Below, one piece after another: positions 1 to 12,053 of a stretch of DNA of 64,000 nucleotides (position 1 is the first letter of the stretch; every line of letters begins with the position of its first letter). Position numbers and translations under genes: made by a program. The notes below the pieces were generated by a model. That model was given only the letters and a program-made list of their open reading frames with translations, did not search any database and had not been told where the DNA came from. The stretch spans positions 6,777,728 to 6,841,727 of the forward strand of contig JAUPFP010000007.1 in the NCBI GenBank assembly GCA_036925085.1, given 5' to 3'. Source of the DNA: Brachycybe producta. Lineage: Eukaryota > Arthropoda > Diplopoda > Playtdesmida > Andrognathidae.

Positions 1-2584
1 TTTTAGTCACCCGATGGCGGAGGATGTTAATTTGGTCTCGCTGTAATCTCCTAACAGTCAAAAAGGTCTGATTTACATTAAATTAATTTAAATTAACGCC
101 ATTTTTCTTATTTTTTTTTGTAAAAGTCAATTTTTTTTTGTCTCTTTTACGAATTGAATTTATTATAAAAAATGTGCATGAAATTTCAGTTAATAAAAGA
201 GCAATTTTACAAAATTTTATATAAATGAAAACTGATTTTATCCAATTTTCTTTTTAAAATCATGATTTTTATCCATTCTGCTATCTAACTAGCCTCCACC
301 TCCAACCCCTCGTCATCGTGCAATACCAGCTTTTTTCTAAATGACAGAGAAGCTTTAAAAAAATAAAGCAAAACTCAAAGGCTTCTATGTCCTTTAAAAA
401 GCGGACAACATGAGAAAATTGACCTTTATGAAGAGCGAACAACTTTTGTCGAAAGTGAAGATCCCTCTTCTTTCATAAATCCACTTGTCTTTTTTTTTTT
501 TCGTTCTTTAAGAAAAAAATCGCATCAATTGTCAGGACGTTCGCTCCCCCTCCCCCCAACGCACACATCGTATATTGATGAGCTCATTTTTAGTGAAACT
601 TCTTCAGCAGAACAAAAGAAGAAGAAGAAAAAAAAAAAGATGACGACTTGATCCATCACGTAAAGAAAAAAAAAACGGGAACCACCTCTTAGGACACCCT
701 TTGCTTTTTCCTTTCATCTGGGCTTTAAAAGAAGGCCCTTTTTTTCTTTTTCTCTGATTTTTCAACGAAAAAAAAAAAAGAAATCTTGAAAGCTCATCTT
801 CTTCCTCAGTAATCCTTCGAGACAATCAAAGACGCAATCGACACCTTGCCAAAAAAAAATTTTTTCCCTTCTTCCCCCTACCCTAAATCCTTTTCCAACA
901 TCTCTCTTCTTCCCTCTTTCCATAAAATATAACCTTAATTTGAAACTACACACAAAAGGAAAAAAATTTGTTTGCCAAAAAAAAAATAAGATGCAAATTT
1001 CAGATGAATTCCCATCTAAAATAAGGCAAAAGAATGAAAGGAACTTTTTCTCTTCAGTCTAAACTGACCCCATTAGGACCTTTTTTTCTGAAGGCCTTTA
1101 TAAGAAGTCCAAAACTCATTATTCTGAATGACCATGTAGTAAAAAACAGAACTTTCGCTTAAAATCTGACATTCCCTTCTTTTTCTACAACATGGGGATT
1201 TTCTCTTTCCCCACCTATCTCTCCCTCCCTCCCTCTCTCTCCTCCTATTCTATTATTCTCATCCCTTTAATTTAATGTCATAGACACACACTTTTTACAA
1301 GAAGAACTTCAACAACGGAAACATGAAGGTCGCTTAATTGCATTTGCACTTCCATTTAAAACTATGCTGATTACAAAACTTCATTTCAAAACCAAGTAAC
1401 TACAGACTAGAGAACAGTTACTAGAAAAAGGGAAAGAAAGAGGGAACCTACCATAATTGTTCATATATATTATATAGCAACCACCAACCACCCATCATCC
1501 ATTATAGCAATTTACCATCAAATAAAAAGTTCCGCACTTTGTACTGAATTTGTAATCAATTAATTGACATCCTTCTTCTAAAAAGAATTTTTTTTTTATT
1601 CTCTCTCTCTCTCTCTCTATCTCTTACTACCATTTTATTATCGATAATCGATATTTAATAGAAGAAGAAGAAGAAAAAAATGACGATTTTCTGATTTGTG
1701 AAAATGGCAAAAATAAATAGCTAGCAGTGATTGCCAATATTTAAGGGGCAACTAAGTCATTTCTGCAAATAGCTAGCAGTGATTGCCATTATTCAAGGGG
1801 CAGTTAAGTCATTTCTACAGTATAATTGATCGCATTTCATTCATTCATCCATTTAATAATGTGTTACTTCCGGTTATAGACATTCTTACAGGAACTCTTA
1901 TATATCTGTATTGACTATAATTAAGAAAGAAAAAAAAAGAAAAAAAAATGGCCTCATTGACTCTTGAATGAGAAATCCATGTTTGAAATTATGAAACAAA
2001 TCAGTTTCCTTGTATACAGGATGAGAAAATTCGACCTAAATTCAATAAAAAGAAATTTGTCAATTGGGCTTCAATTTTGAACCCTCTCAGCAGGGTTCCC
2101 ACACAACCATACAAAAATCCTATTCAAGGGTACTCAATAAAACAAGAGATAGAAAATTCGGCTCTAACTCTTACTACACGTAATACCTTATCGCTTATGT
2201 TTGATGTTCTTAAGATTTAAGGTGAACGCCGCCGATTCATAAAAAAAAGTCCTTTTATGTTTACTTTAAGATGTTGTTAGAAACGTTTTGCAATAACATC
2301 AATAATACCACAGGGAACAAAAGTTACTGCAATGGTTCCAAAACTTTTTTTTTTGCTCAAAGCACAGTAAGTTTTGACTGGAAAAATCGCAGCACACTTA
2401 GCAAAACTCTTGGCACACTTGTATGCCACATGCACGACACTCTTTGAAAAACACACCAGGTTCAGTGCATACGTGTGTAATAGCAAAACTTTGTTAATTT
2501 GGAGATTGTGCTTGGGAAACATGTTGATTTAAAGAATTTATAGGGGATTGGTAGATTGGTATCACAGGGAATAAAATTATTTAT
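1..2584. other. Gene-free AT-rich stretch with simple repeats
   Basis: I see no supportable exon here. The stretch is rich in A/T homopolymers and GAAGAA or CTCTCT runs (for example a CT run near 1597-1620). The short open frames at 604-953 are translations of low-complexity sequence. It probably belongs to the first intron of the oaf gene whose first exon is at 29.6-29.8 kb; that is inference. Confidence 0.6.
1715..1818. repeat. Two-copy direct tandem repeat, 52-bp unit
   Basis: Units 1715-1766 and 1767-1818 both begin AAATAGCTAGCAGTGATTGC and differ at only a few positions. Simple local duplication. Confidence 0.9.
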
Positions 2585-2665
2585 TTTGACAATGTATTTT
2601 TTTTTGCTGCTTTTGGACTAAATAGTCCCTCTGCCACCGACCTTATGAACTACTTTCAGAGTAAC
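2585..2665 (+). mobile_element. LINE 3'-end fragment, same family as the LINE at 51.2-52.5 kb
   Basis: This stretch matches the 3' untranslated tail of the LINE near 52360-52445. Shared blocks in order are TTTTGACAATG, GCTGC..TTGGACT, GTCCCTCTGCCA and CAGAGTAA. It is non-coding and heavily 5'-truncated, and it has the same orientation as the longer copy. Confidence 0.7.
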
Positions 2666-3597
2666 ACTTATAAAAAAAAACTCATGGCCACACCCTTAGA
2701 AAATCACTGAGATAGTGTCTCACCCTGTATGTATATGTGTATATGTATAAAAAAAAACAATCTTAAAAATTTATATTATTGTCCACTGAAATCTTCAAAG
2801 CTGGATGGACAATGTTCATAGAAAATGGATGATCTTAAATCAGAACAAACTAAAACTGGATGCACCACACACACCACAGAGAGAAAAAGTCATTCCAGAT
2901 TATCAATGACCCCTGAAATTAATGCCCCACAGAATTTTGTGGGAAGAGCAAAGTAAATCTTTATTGACGTCACACAAAGCTGAAACTAAATCTCCATCAA
3001 CCTCAAAGCGACATACATCCATTCATTTTCAAAGAGAAAGAGAAAAAGAAGAAGAAGAAAGAAAAAAAAAAAAACCAGAACATCCTTAATTCTGATAGTA
3101 ATGTATTGTAAGAAGACCAACAACGATAGTTATATACACAATGCTCTAAAAATCCCCTCGTTCCCAAAACTCTAATGAAGGGATTAAGTGTGTCCTCAAC
3201 GTTAATCTTTTAGAAATAGAAGAAGAATAGAACCAACCAAAAAAAAAACACCCCACCGAAGATCTGAAGACAACGAAATAACATTATCTTAAGAATCTAG
3301 AGTCAATACAAACGCCATCATACACATATTACACAACCTTACATTTTAGGTCTATTTTTTTTTTGTTTCAATTTCTTACATGAAAAAAAGTGAAAATCCA
3401 CACATCAAGTGGTGGAGCCACTTAGGATGTTTTATGAACAGCTCATTTGCGAACTCTGATTATTCTTTCAAAAGAGAAAAATTAAGAAAAACTACAACAT
3501 GTTTTTAGAAACTAGAAGGGGTAGCTCAATCACCCAAGAATATTTTCAAATGAGTCCAGATTAGCTTTTGTGGGTCTAAGACAAATATTATATAATG

Positions 3598-3672
3598 TAT
3601 TTTATACAATAGCTTTAGGTCAGCCATAAGACGTCTAGTCTTATGGCTGACCTAAAGCTATTGTATAAAATA
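3598..3672. repeat. Perfect 35-bp inverted repeat with 5-bp spacer
   Basis: The arms 3598-3632 and 3638-3672 are exact reverse complements separated by GTCTA. The right arm is also the start of the LINE coding fragment beginning at 3638. The structure is therefore best read as a short 5' inversion-duplication made during LINE insertion, similar to twin priming. That mechanism is inference; the symmetry is seen directly. Confidence 0.95.
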
Positions 3673-4095
3673 GTTAATAATGTACTCTTTTGTGGACCTC
3701 AGTTTCTTTTATCAGTTATTCCGTTACATAGTGTTACAAGGGCCCACTCAAGACGTCTGCAGCCTCTCTCTCAAAGGATTTCGTGTCATCAGCACTTTTT
3801 TTTTAAACAGAACCATACCATTATGAAATATTTTACCTGGTCCTGTTGTTAATGCTGATTTTTTGAAGAAATTTAATGTTTATCTTGAAGAGATTGATCT
3901 TGCACGTCTGGCCAGTAGATGTGGTTCACGTGTCTATTGAACTATTTTATTTTTTATTTTAACTTAAAAAATTTAATATAAATTTATTTGTTTTATGTTT
4001 TTTGTTGTAATGTGTAATGTCTTGTTAATGCCCATTGACTCCATTGTAAATTGTTTATGTAACCTTTTGTGGCCATCTTGAATAAACTCCAATTA
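3638..4095 (+). pseudogene. LINE ORF2 C-terminal remnant with 3' tail
   Basis: Translation from 3643 starts MADLKLLYKIVNN, typical of the region after the reverse transcriptase of CR1/Jockey-type non-LTR elements. After a frameshift near 3830 the next frame reads NILPGPVVNADFLKKFNVYL and ends at a TGA at 3937-3939. The usual end of this region (a WN-LP motif followed by a coiled C-terminus) is recognisable. A T-rich 3' tail runs to about 4095. No endonuclease or catalytic RT domain remains, so the copy is 5'-truncated and dead. It sits inside an M2 MITE. It differs from the 51-kb LINE family in its 3' tail. Confidence 0.75.
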
Positions 4096-4186
4096 ATTAG
4101 GTGAGATCTTTTTAAAATTAACTTGGAAACAAATTACTCACATAAAAAGCTTATTTTGAAAAATATCAACGTGAAGTTGACCTTAA

Positions 4187-5086
4187 GAGGCTAGATACAT
4201 CGTTTAGTTCAAAATTTCTCCGAATGTAGGCGCTGCGATCGTTGTTGATTGAAAAACGGTTTTTTAACGTTTTTTCTCCCGGTTCGAAGTCACATAATAA
4301 TTAATTGAAAAATAATTTCGCGTGATAATCTTATAAAAAGGAAATATCATGAAGCCAATAGATTAATGCACGTGCTAGTTTTTATGTGATTGTTCTAAGT
4401 CGTTTTTAATGGAAGTTCTTCAAATGTTTGTGGGACGGTTTTTTGCTCCTATGGGACTTAACATGGAGTTAAAAAAACGTAAGATTTTAAATGTTATTTA
4501 AAAATAGAAAGCCCTTTTAAAATTTAGAAAAAGGAATAATCCTGAAGGCAATAAACACATGTAAGTACGTGCTAATTTTTCTGATTGCTCTAAATCATTT
4601 TTAATGAGAGTTCTCTTAACTTTTGTTGGACGGTGTTTTAGTCCTATGGGACTTAACATGGAATTTAAAAACGTACGATTTTAAACGTTATTAAAAAATA
4701 GAAGGACCTTTTCAAAATTTATAAAAAGGAAACAACGTGAAGCCAATACATGAATATATGTGCTAATTATTTTGTTATTGTTCTAAATCAGTTTTAACGA
4801 GAGTTTTTCAAATGTTTGTGGGACGATTTTTGATCCTATGGGATTTAACATGGGGTTGAAAAAACGAACGACTTTGAACGTTGTTTAAAAATAGAAGGAC
4901 CTTTTGAAAAATTATATAAATCGAGCACGTGAAGAACAATACTTTTTATTGCATTTTGCACTTTACTGTATTTGAATTGAGCGATTGTGAGGCGATTTCT
5001 TGCAGTTTTAGTAACACCATATAAGAACACTCATTTGTCACGTTGTCGTCTGCTCAAAACAACAAGATGGACGTGGATCTAGGCTC
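4187..5086. mobile_element. TTAA-flanked element A (piggyBac-like MITE) with about 195-bp internal repeats
   Basis: TTAA flanks at 4183-4186 and 5087-5090 border inverted termini GAGGCTAGAT and ATCTAGGCTC. The inside contains about three diverged tandem units of about 195 bp, each carrying CCTATGGGACTTAACATGG (near 4450, 4645 and 4840). A shorter inverted copy lies at 31198-31866. There is no transposase. The TTAA target and short TIR fit the piggyBac superfamily; assignment beyond that is inference. Confidence 0.85.
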
Positions 5087-5190
5087 TTAAGTGATTGAAC
5101 TACCCTTCTAGTTTTTAAAAACACTTTCAAGTTTCACTTCATTTTGCACTTGAAAGACAAAATTAATCAGAGTTCGAGAGACTTAACGAA

Positions 5191-6863
5191 TTTATATTCA
5201 AGGTTAATTTTATGCAGGTTTTAGTTAAAAGCGACCATTTTCTTTCGGCGATGTGACAAGATTACATGGAACCTATGAGAGTGACAGGAGTAAAACATAA
5301 CTTTTCTTAAATTATTTTGTATTCACTCTCCATCAGATGTCACATTACCAAACGAATATGACTGCTTCACCTAACCTTTATATTTATATAAATATATAAG
5401 CATTATGGCAACCAACATTGATTAATATAGAAAACAAAAATATGGCTGAAATCTCCTCTCCTTTTTTTGAAGAAATCCATCTTTATGTCAAGAAGGAAAA
5501 CTTGGTACTTCAACTTCATCTTGAATCCTCCGAGCCAAAGAGTTTCAACACAGAAAACGTCTTTTACAAGAATAGTAAATAAAACAGGGGTTTTTCTTAT
5601 GATATTGAAACCCTGTTCTCAATGGCTTTAAGATGAAGTCCAGGTAACAAATTTTCTACTTTAAATTGGAACTTCAGATAGAAAAAGGTTTTCTATACAT
5701 GTACAGATATGATGGGGCAAAAAAAAAAATTCTATATCTCAAATGTTTTATGAGAGCGCAACAGCTGTGTAAAAGATAGTGACGACATAGTAACCACGGT
5801 TACTATGACAACCAACAACATAAACAACGCAACGAACCATCAACAACAAAAACAACCACCACCACCACCACCTTTGGCATCAATATGTATGAATATAATA
5901 TGTGCATTTGTGCAACTGTGTGTGTTGTGTGTGTGTGAAAATAAAAAAAGTGCTACACATTTTTGAAGATTTTCGAATGAGAATTCAAGATTGCGGAATA
6001 GATTGTTAAACAGGTGAAAACTTCCAAACTGATAACACACACACACATAAAGACCATTCCTCTTTTCGTGTGTTCACACAAACACACACACAATGAAAAG
6101 TATTTTTTAGAATGGCGCCAATCAAAACCCCTCCCCAAAAAAAGGTGAGGGTAAAATGGGTGAAGGTTTTTTAGGGGGAGTTAGCCACAGGCTGATAAAA
6201 AAGAAGCAAAAAAAAAAACAATCAAAACGGTAAAAGAAAAACTGGAGTCCACAACACACACAACCATCTCCTATACATCGAATGATAACAGCTGGCATTT
6301 ATGGGGAACAAACACACACACAGGGAGAGAGAGAAAAAAAAAACAGAGATCAAAAATCGATCTCTTCTAATATAAAGTTTCTTTCAGTACACATAGCTGT
6401 TTGTGTGTATTTTAATATTAAATCTCTTAATTCATCTCTTGCTTGTATAATATTGTGAGGCTCATAAACCATAATGTTCTTCGTTTTTCAATCAAGAGTT
6501 TCAACTCAATAGTTTCAAAACTTTTCAAATTTACCAATATTCGTTTCTTTCTTGATTTACAAAAAAAAAAACTGTCAGAAAAATAATTTTCTTGACTGAG
6601 AAACTGGAAAATAAATTCCATACAGAAGAAGAGAAAAAAACTAACAGAAATCTTTCACTTCGTGAGAAATCAATTTTTGAAGTTGGAGCAGCGTGTCATG
6701 AAGGTGTATTTTCTATAGGAAAATTTCAAATGTGACCAATATGAATTAGCATAACGTTTGAATCATGCATCTCACATTTTGAGAAGTGAAGACATTGTTG
6801 TCTTGCAAATTTCACTGGAAACAGAAAAAAAAAAACACCCAAAATATCGCGTTACTTCTGTAA
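5191..6863. other. Gene-free stretch with CA/CCA microsatellites
   Basis: I see no exon here. The stretch contains a CCACCA run near 5857-5870 and several CA/GT runs between 5920 and 6320. Open frames here are short and low-complexity. Confidence 0.55.
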
Positions 6864-7381
6864 TACAGTTTGATTCAAAAAAGTCTCCATACATAGGGAA
6901 TAATGTTTCTTGTGTTTGTTAAGCCTCGTTTTCACAGTGATAATTCTTTCGTGAAAGTAGCTGTCGTGAAAGTAGCTGTCGTGAAAGTTGCGATAGTGTA
7001 ATTTCACCATAGCAACTGTCTACATGTCTTTAAGTAACAACGTGATAGTTCTGTCACATGACAGTGTGACGTATACTTCATAGATATCACTGAGTCAACA
7101 ACAGTGTTGCCTCTCCCTCCAGAAGCCAAATTTCCCTACGAAGTGGATATTTCCCTACAAGCGGTCACTTAACTATTACTATTGCGACAGTACTATCATC
7201 TACCTAGTCAAACGAGTGTGATAGTGACTATCATGTGGTCTTCACGATGATAGTTCTCGCGATAGTTGTTCTCATGACAGCAACTATCGTGAAAACGAGG
7301 CTTAAATAAAGTGACAGTTTTGTTAAAAAAAATAGTAACCATTCTTCTCCCTCTGTATGGAGACTTTTGAATCACTCTGTA
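6864..7381. mobile_element. TA-flanked mariner-like MITE, interrupted
   Basis: The left terminus TACAGTTTGATTCAAAA and the right terminus TTTTGAATCACTCTGTA are inverted copies. The match continues into GTCTCCATACA on both sides. TA at each end fits Tc1/mariner insertion. The interior is mostly another element (6923-7301). A similar left terminus (TACAGAGTGAGTCAAAA) begins near 21881. Confidence 0.85.
6923..7301. mobile_element. TTAA-flanked element C (piggyBac-like MITE), nested
   Basis: TTAA at 6919-6922 and 7302-7305 flanks termini GCCTCGTTTTCAC and GTGAAAACGAGGC. The interior repeats GTGAAAGTAGCTGTC and GATAGT motifs and is partly palindromic. A second copy lies at 17501-17876. No ORF. 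Confidence 0.85.
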
Positions 7382-9163
7382 GTTCAAGTGAAATGAATTT
7401 TTGAAGTTGCATTGGTAAGCACAACCCGCTTCAACGTCTTGTGTTTTATCCTATATCTCTGTAAATACCTAAGGACGGATCACGCATGCAGAAAGACAAA
7501 CAGAAAATAAAAAATATCAATAAAAAAATCAGAATAAAATTTGAGTTATATTTCTGCTTTCCTTATGGATTCTCACACATTATAACAGAAAAAACAATTC
7601 AAGGATATTGTTGAGTTTATACGAGAAGAGAAACAAGTAATTATAAAAAAAACTACGTTTTTCAGTACAAGCTCATTTATTTCTACTAAGACAATTTTTT
7701 TGTGACTAAAGGAGTGTCATTTTTTGTTATTTTGTTGAAAAGTACGTTTAATTTACGGTACCCTTCCCCTTCTGTAAGAAAATCCTGTACATAGGTCATT
7801 CGAGGATCCGTTAAACTTTGATAGATTAACAGGTTGCACTAGTAGAGGCTGCAGTGTACAAAATTTCAGCTTTCTCTAGGTAATTATGGAGAAGTTGGTT
7901 AAAATAGGAGAACTAGAAGAAGTCCACACAAACCGGTCATGTCAAGTTAAATAAAAGCTTGTAAAAATAGTAAGAGGCGCCCATAAAGAACGTAGGCGCC
8001 GCGACTGCTTTGGTGCTCAAGCATCCATTGAAAAATTACTAAGGGTGCTAAGCACCCTTAGTAATTTTTCAATTTAATCATTTTATTCAATTTTTATACC
8101 AGCAAATTCCCTGTTTTTTCTACACCGTGCACTTCGTTTGATCAATCAACTGAATGATGTCACATAAAATAATGTGGTTATCACAATATAGCCTCTAACA
8201 AGCACATAACCATATACATTTGATTCGCTGTCCAACGAAACATTTTACTGAAGACATGTAATTCCAAGTGGTAAGAATAACTTTACCAATTTTTTTCTGC
8301 ATAAATTCAGCCTGATAAATAGAACAGAATTATTCAAATTAGCTAAATTCCTTTATCAGTGAGATTTTATTTTTTTGCTACATGTGTGATCCATCCCTTA
8401 CTATACTTGTTATTTAATGTTATCAATGGACAGGTATTCTTGTAAAAAAAAAAGAAAACGGTTGTCACGGCAACAGTTACAATACATACAGGACATTATA
8501 ATGTATAATAAAAAACATACCTACTAATCCATAAAGCTGAATAGGAATTACATGTTCATAAAAGCCTCATAATTATTAATTACTCTGAAACACGTTTTAA
8601 ACTGCATTCATCATTAAGTCGTCTACATTCTCTCTCTCTTTTATAATTATCAATTGAATGAATGCACGGAAACATTTGGTTTAGACAAGAGAAACTCAAC
8701 TCAAACTCCCCAAAAAAGAGACATGTTGTAAAGAAATTCGCCACGAATTTATTCTTGACATTCACTTTCAGACAAAATAGAAGCAAATGAATAGAGAAAA
8801 AAAATCATTTTTTTCTGTCTAAAGAAAGACATTAAAATGAGATTTGAAAAGAAAAATGACAAAAAAGTGGGAGGAAGATGAGGTTAGAAAAATTGTAGAA
8901 ATTCACTTTGACTGAAATTCAATTAAGTTTTCGTCAACATGGACGCGAATTTCGTTGACAATTGTAAGAGTTGAAAAACTTGAAGGATCTATTGGACCCA
9001 ACAGCTAATTAATAATCAGATGGTTCTTCCCCTTTTTTCCTTCCATAGGTTTCTCTCCTATTTTATTTTGGTCGATCACGTGTCAAAAAAATCTTTTCAA
9101 TATTATTCTATTCATTCCAAATTTCCATTTCTTTTGCTACCTACCAACTGTCACTTGTTCCCA
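7382..9163. other. Gene-free AT-rich stretch
   Basis: I see no exon in this stretch. It contains one 47-bp hairpin (8027-8073, listed separately). The 8580-8786 open frame shows no recognisable domain. Confidence 0.55.
8027..8073. repeat. Perfect 23-bp inverted repeat with 1-nt spacer
   Basis: Arms 8027-8049 and 8051-8073 are exact reverse complements around a single A. The sequence holds AAGGGTGCT/AGCACCCTT at its centre. It could be a remnant of a small foldback element or a recent palindromic mutation. Confidence 0.95.
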
Positions 9164-9167
9164 TATT

Positions 9168-9239
<72 letters not shown>
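9164..9239. repeat. (ATT)n trinucleotide microsatellite
   Basis: About 25 ATT units with a single interruption (TAG near 9189). Confidence 0.97.
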
Positions 9240-9351
9240 ATACAGGGTCCTATATAAGATATTCTTTACTTTATTCAAGAATACTGGGTTTAGTTATTTA
9301 AATGATAAGTATCATAATCGGTCGTTGAGGCCAGGTTGAGCTAAACGCTTT

Positions 9352-10047
9352 TTGTTAGATCTGCCCTTTTTCTTTTACTCTGTCCCTTTTTTACCTTGCC
9401 CTTTTTCTTTTACCGTGCGATTTTTCTTTTACCGTGCGATTTTTCTTTTACCGTGCCCTTTTTTCTTTTGCCGTGCCCTTTTTTCTTTTGCCGTGCCCTT
9501 TTTTCTTTTGCCGTGCCCTTTTTTCTTTTGCCGTGCTCTTTTTTCTTTTGCCATGTCCTTTTTCTTTTGCCATGCCCTTTTTCTTTTGCCGTGCCTTTTT
9601 TTTCTTTTGCCCTTCCCTTTTTTTCTTTTGCCCTTCCCTTTTTCTTTTACCGCGCGATTTTTCTTTTGCCGTGCCTTTTTTTCTTTTGCCCTTCCCTTTT
9701 TTTACCGTGCGATTTTTCTTTTGGCGTGTCCTTTTTTCTTTTGCCGTGCCCTTTTTCTTTTACCGCGCGATTTTTCTTTTGCCGTGCCTTTTTTTCTTTT
9801 GCCCTTCCCTTTTTTTTACCGTGCGATTTTTCTTTTGCCGTGTCCTTTTTTCTTTTGCCGTGCCCTTTTTTCTTTTGCCGTGCCTTTTTTTCTTTTGCCG
9901 TGCCCTTTTTCTTTTGCCGTGCCCTTTTTCTTTTGCCATGCTCTTTTTCTTTTGCCATGCCCTTTTTCTTTTGCCATGCCCTTTTTCTTTTACCGTGCGA
10001 TTTTTCTTTTACCTGCCCTTTTTCTTTTGCCCTATCCTTTTGAACCT
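9352..10047. repeat. Pyrimidine-rich minisatellite, about 20-bp unit
   Basis: The consensus CCTTTTTTCTTTTGCCGTGC is repeated about 30-35 times with variants (GCCATG, ACCGTG, ACCGCG, GCCCTTCC). The variants come in blocks, so higher-order units seem to have been copied; for example a block containing CTTTTACCGCGCGATTTTTC occurs twice (near 9645 and 9760). The plus strand is almost pure C/T apart from the CCGTG core. The array is open in three forward frames, giving FFLLPCPF-type repeats, and in one reverse frame, giving KEKKARQK-type repeats. This follows from a stop-free repeat unit and is not evidence of a protein. Confidence 0.95.
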
Positions 10048-11637
10048 GCGTTGCTTTTTTTAATTTGCCCTGCCCATTTAATTAACTGCTGAACATTAAT
10101 TAAGGTTGCTGGTTAGACAAATCCGTCCATGTACTTCAAGAGCAATTTTTTGGGGTTTTTTTTCAATCATAACATTAAGAAAAAGTTGCAAAGTATATTA
10201 CAAACTAGAATAAGTAGGTGATAATGCTAAAAGTTAAAAATGCTATAAATCTGCCTTCTACTAAGAATTTTAATAATAATACCTATAAAAATAATCTAAA
10301 TATGTTCATGGTTATTTAAGAAGAAGACAAAAATAATTTTCATAAAATTTGAAAAAGAATAATTTTAAAACTCTTATAAAAGTTTATTTTTAAGACGAAA
10401 CAACTCAACATCACACCGCATATTAGTCCATATGGGAGCCGGCACCACCTTTGAATTTTCGAAGTAATTAAGAGTTTAAATAATTTATCAAAACAAGAAC
10501 CAAAATTAAAAATAACTCTTGCAAAATAGAATTAGAAGCCTTGTTGTTCATTTTCGTCATTATCTTTAAATTATTCCCACATGTACCAATTTGCAAAATA
10601 TATTACCGGCGCCCATGCTAGTCTAGTTTCTAACAAATTTGAGAGCTAAACTGACACAAATGAGAACTAAAAACCGTAAATGACTTTTTGTCACACTAAT
10701 ACATCTCTCTCATGTTTTTTTTTTCTTCTTTTTTTCAGTAATAAAAACTAAAAACAGGTAAGAGATTTCTGTTAAATCGGTTTCGTCTCATTCTGTATAA
10801 AATGTTATAAAGAAAAGTGAGAGGAAAAAAAAAAAACACCAAAAAATGTGTCAACCCGAAAGAAGAAAAAAAAAAGCAAATTAAAATAAACTCGTTTCTT
10901 TCTAAACACAACGGATATATGAGATTTAAGACAATTCCAACAGAGTTCAATAATGAAAGAACAAATTTCGACCAAATATATATAGTGAGTGAGTGAGTAG
11001 GCGTAAATAAATCACAAAGACAAATATTGCATTTGCAATTTTAATGGAATTGTGTCCTTTGCTATATCTTCTTCTTTTTCTTTCTCTTTTTCTTCAAAGA
11101 CAAAAAAAAGAGGAAGAAATTCCATTTGCTAAATAATGTAAAGAAAATCGAATCTCTTCTTTTTCTCTTGTCTATTTCACTCTCTTTTAAAAAAGTAACG
11201 TTCGTGATTGGATTACTTGATTGTTAACGTTTAAATAATATCACTCGAGCTGTGAAGTCAAACAAAAGATTGAGTGAAAGAGAAAGACGAATGAAAAAAC
11301 TCAACGAAAACGAAGAAAGAATGAAAGAAAGAAAAAAAGTTTGCCATTTAATATGTAAATCTTGTTTAATTTGGCACGAAAACTACAGTTTGTTGTCTGT
11401 TAAATATTTATTTTACAACTTTTAGATTCAAAGACGACAAAATTTACCCATCAGAGTTGCCGCCTGCCAAGAAGTTAACATTTTCACGATTCACAAATAA
11501 CAAATTCACCTCCTTCCGAAAAGAAAAATCAGTGAACATTTCAAAATCACCTTTTTTCTCTTCCAAATACAGTATATATCTTTAGAAAGTTCTTTTTAGT
11601 AAATTTCCAGATTCGTTACCATTCTAGAGATATTAAT
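10048..11637. other. Gene-free AT-rich stretch
   Basis: No exon seen. It holds A/T and GAAA tracts and a short GTGAGTGAGTGAGTAG run near 10985. Confidence 0.55.
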
Positions 11638-12042
11638 TAGGAATGGGACATTTGAATCCCGCGAATCTTGAAAAATATTCGAGAAATATTCGAAAACTCG
11701 AATCTTCGCGCTTTTTTCGCCTTTCGAATCTTTCGAATACTAACCTAAAAAAAACTTTTTAGTAAAATTAGTTCTAACTCTATTGACGTCCAATAGAAGC
11801 GTTCACATAAAAAAAAAAACAGTGATTGTTGCAATTTCGGTGGTTACCCGGATCACCAATGGATCACCTTGTGGCGACCCTGAGTGCCACATTGTGTTTA
11901 TTATTAATAATTTAATATTATTTCATTTATTTGTATTTTCTTAATGAATAATATAGTCCTGAATCTTATATGAAGGATTCGGGAGATTCGAGAATCTTTT
12001 AATATTCGGATTCGAGAAAATTTAGCATTTGTCCCACAGCTA
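11638..12042. mobile_element. hAT-like non-autonomous element rich in ATTCGA motifs
   Basis: The ends TAGGAATGGGACA and TGTCCCACAGCTA form an imperfect TIR. The flanking octamers ATATTAAT (11630-11637) and ATATTATA (12043-12050) could be a decayed 8-bp target duplication. The body holds many GAATCTT/ATTCGAGAA repeats in both orientations. No ORF. Confidence 0.6.
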
Positions 12043-12053
12043 ATATTATAAAA

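Larger units (their letters stand above)
3425..5190. mobile_element. M2 palindromic MITE, split by two later insertions
   Basis: The left half (about 3425-3570) carries the family signature GAAACTAGAAGGGGTAGCTC. The right half is broken into about 4100-4186 (CATAAAAAGCTTATTTTGAA) and 5087-5190 (AAGTGATTGAACTACCCTTC). A LINE fragment (3638-4095) and a TTAA-flanked element (4187-5086) lie between them. Complete copies elsewhere in the window are about 300-370 bp, so the 1.77-kb span is due to nesting. Confidence 0.75.

Noticed and set aside
2277..2522. 81-codon minus-strand frame with repeated KCAKSFAKCA
   Set aside because: No domain, splice or homology support; adjacent to a LINE fragment.
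8027..8073. Rho-independent terminator
   Set aside because: Hairpin shape only; the context is animal nuclear DNA with no adjacent gene.
9352..10092. Overlapping phenylalanine/leucine/cysteine-rich open frames of 209-246 codons
   Set aside because: All are translations of one 20-bp repeat, open in several frames at once; no start context, splice or domain support.
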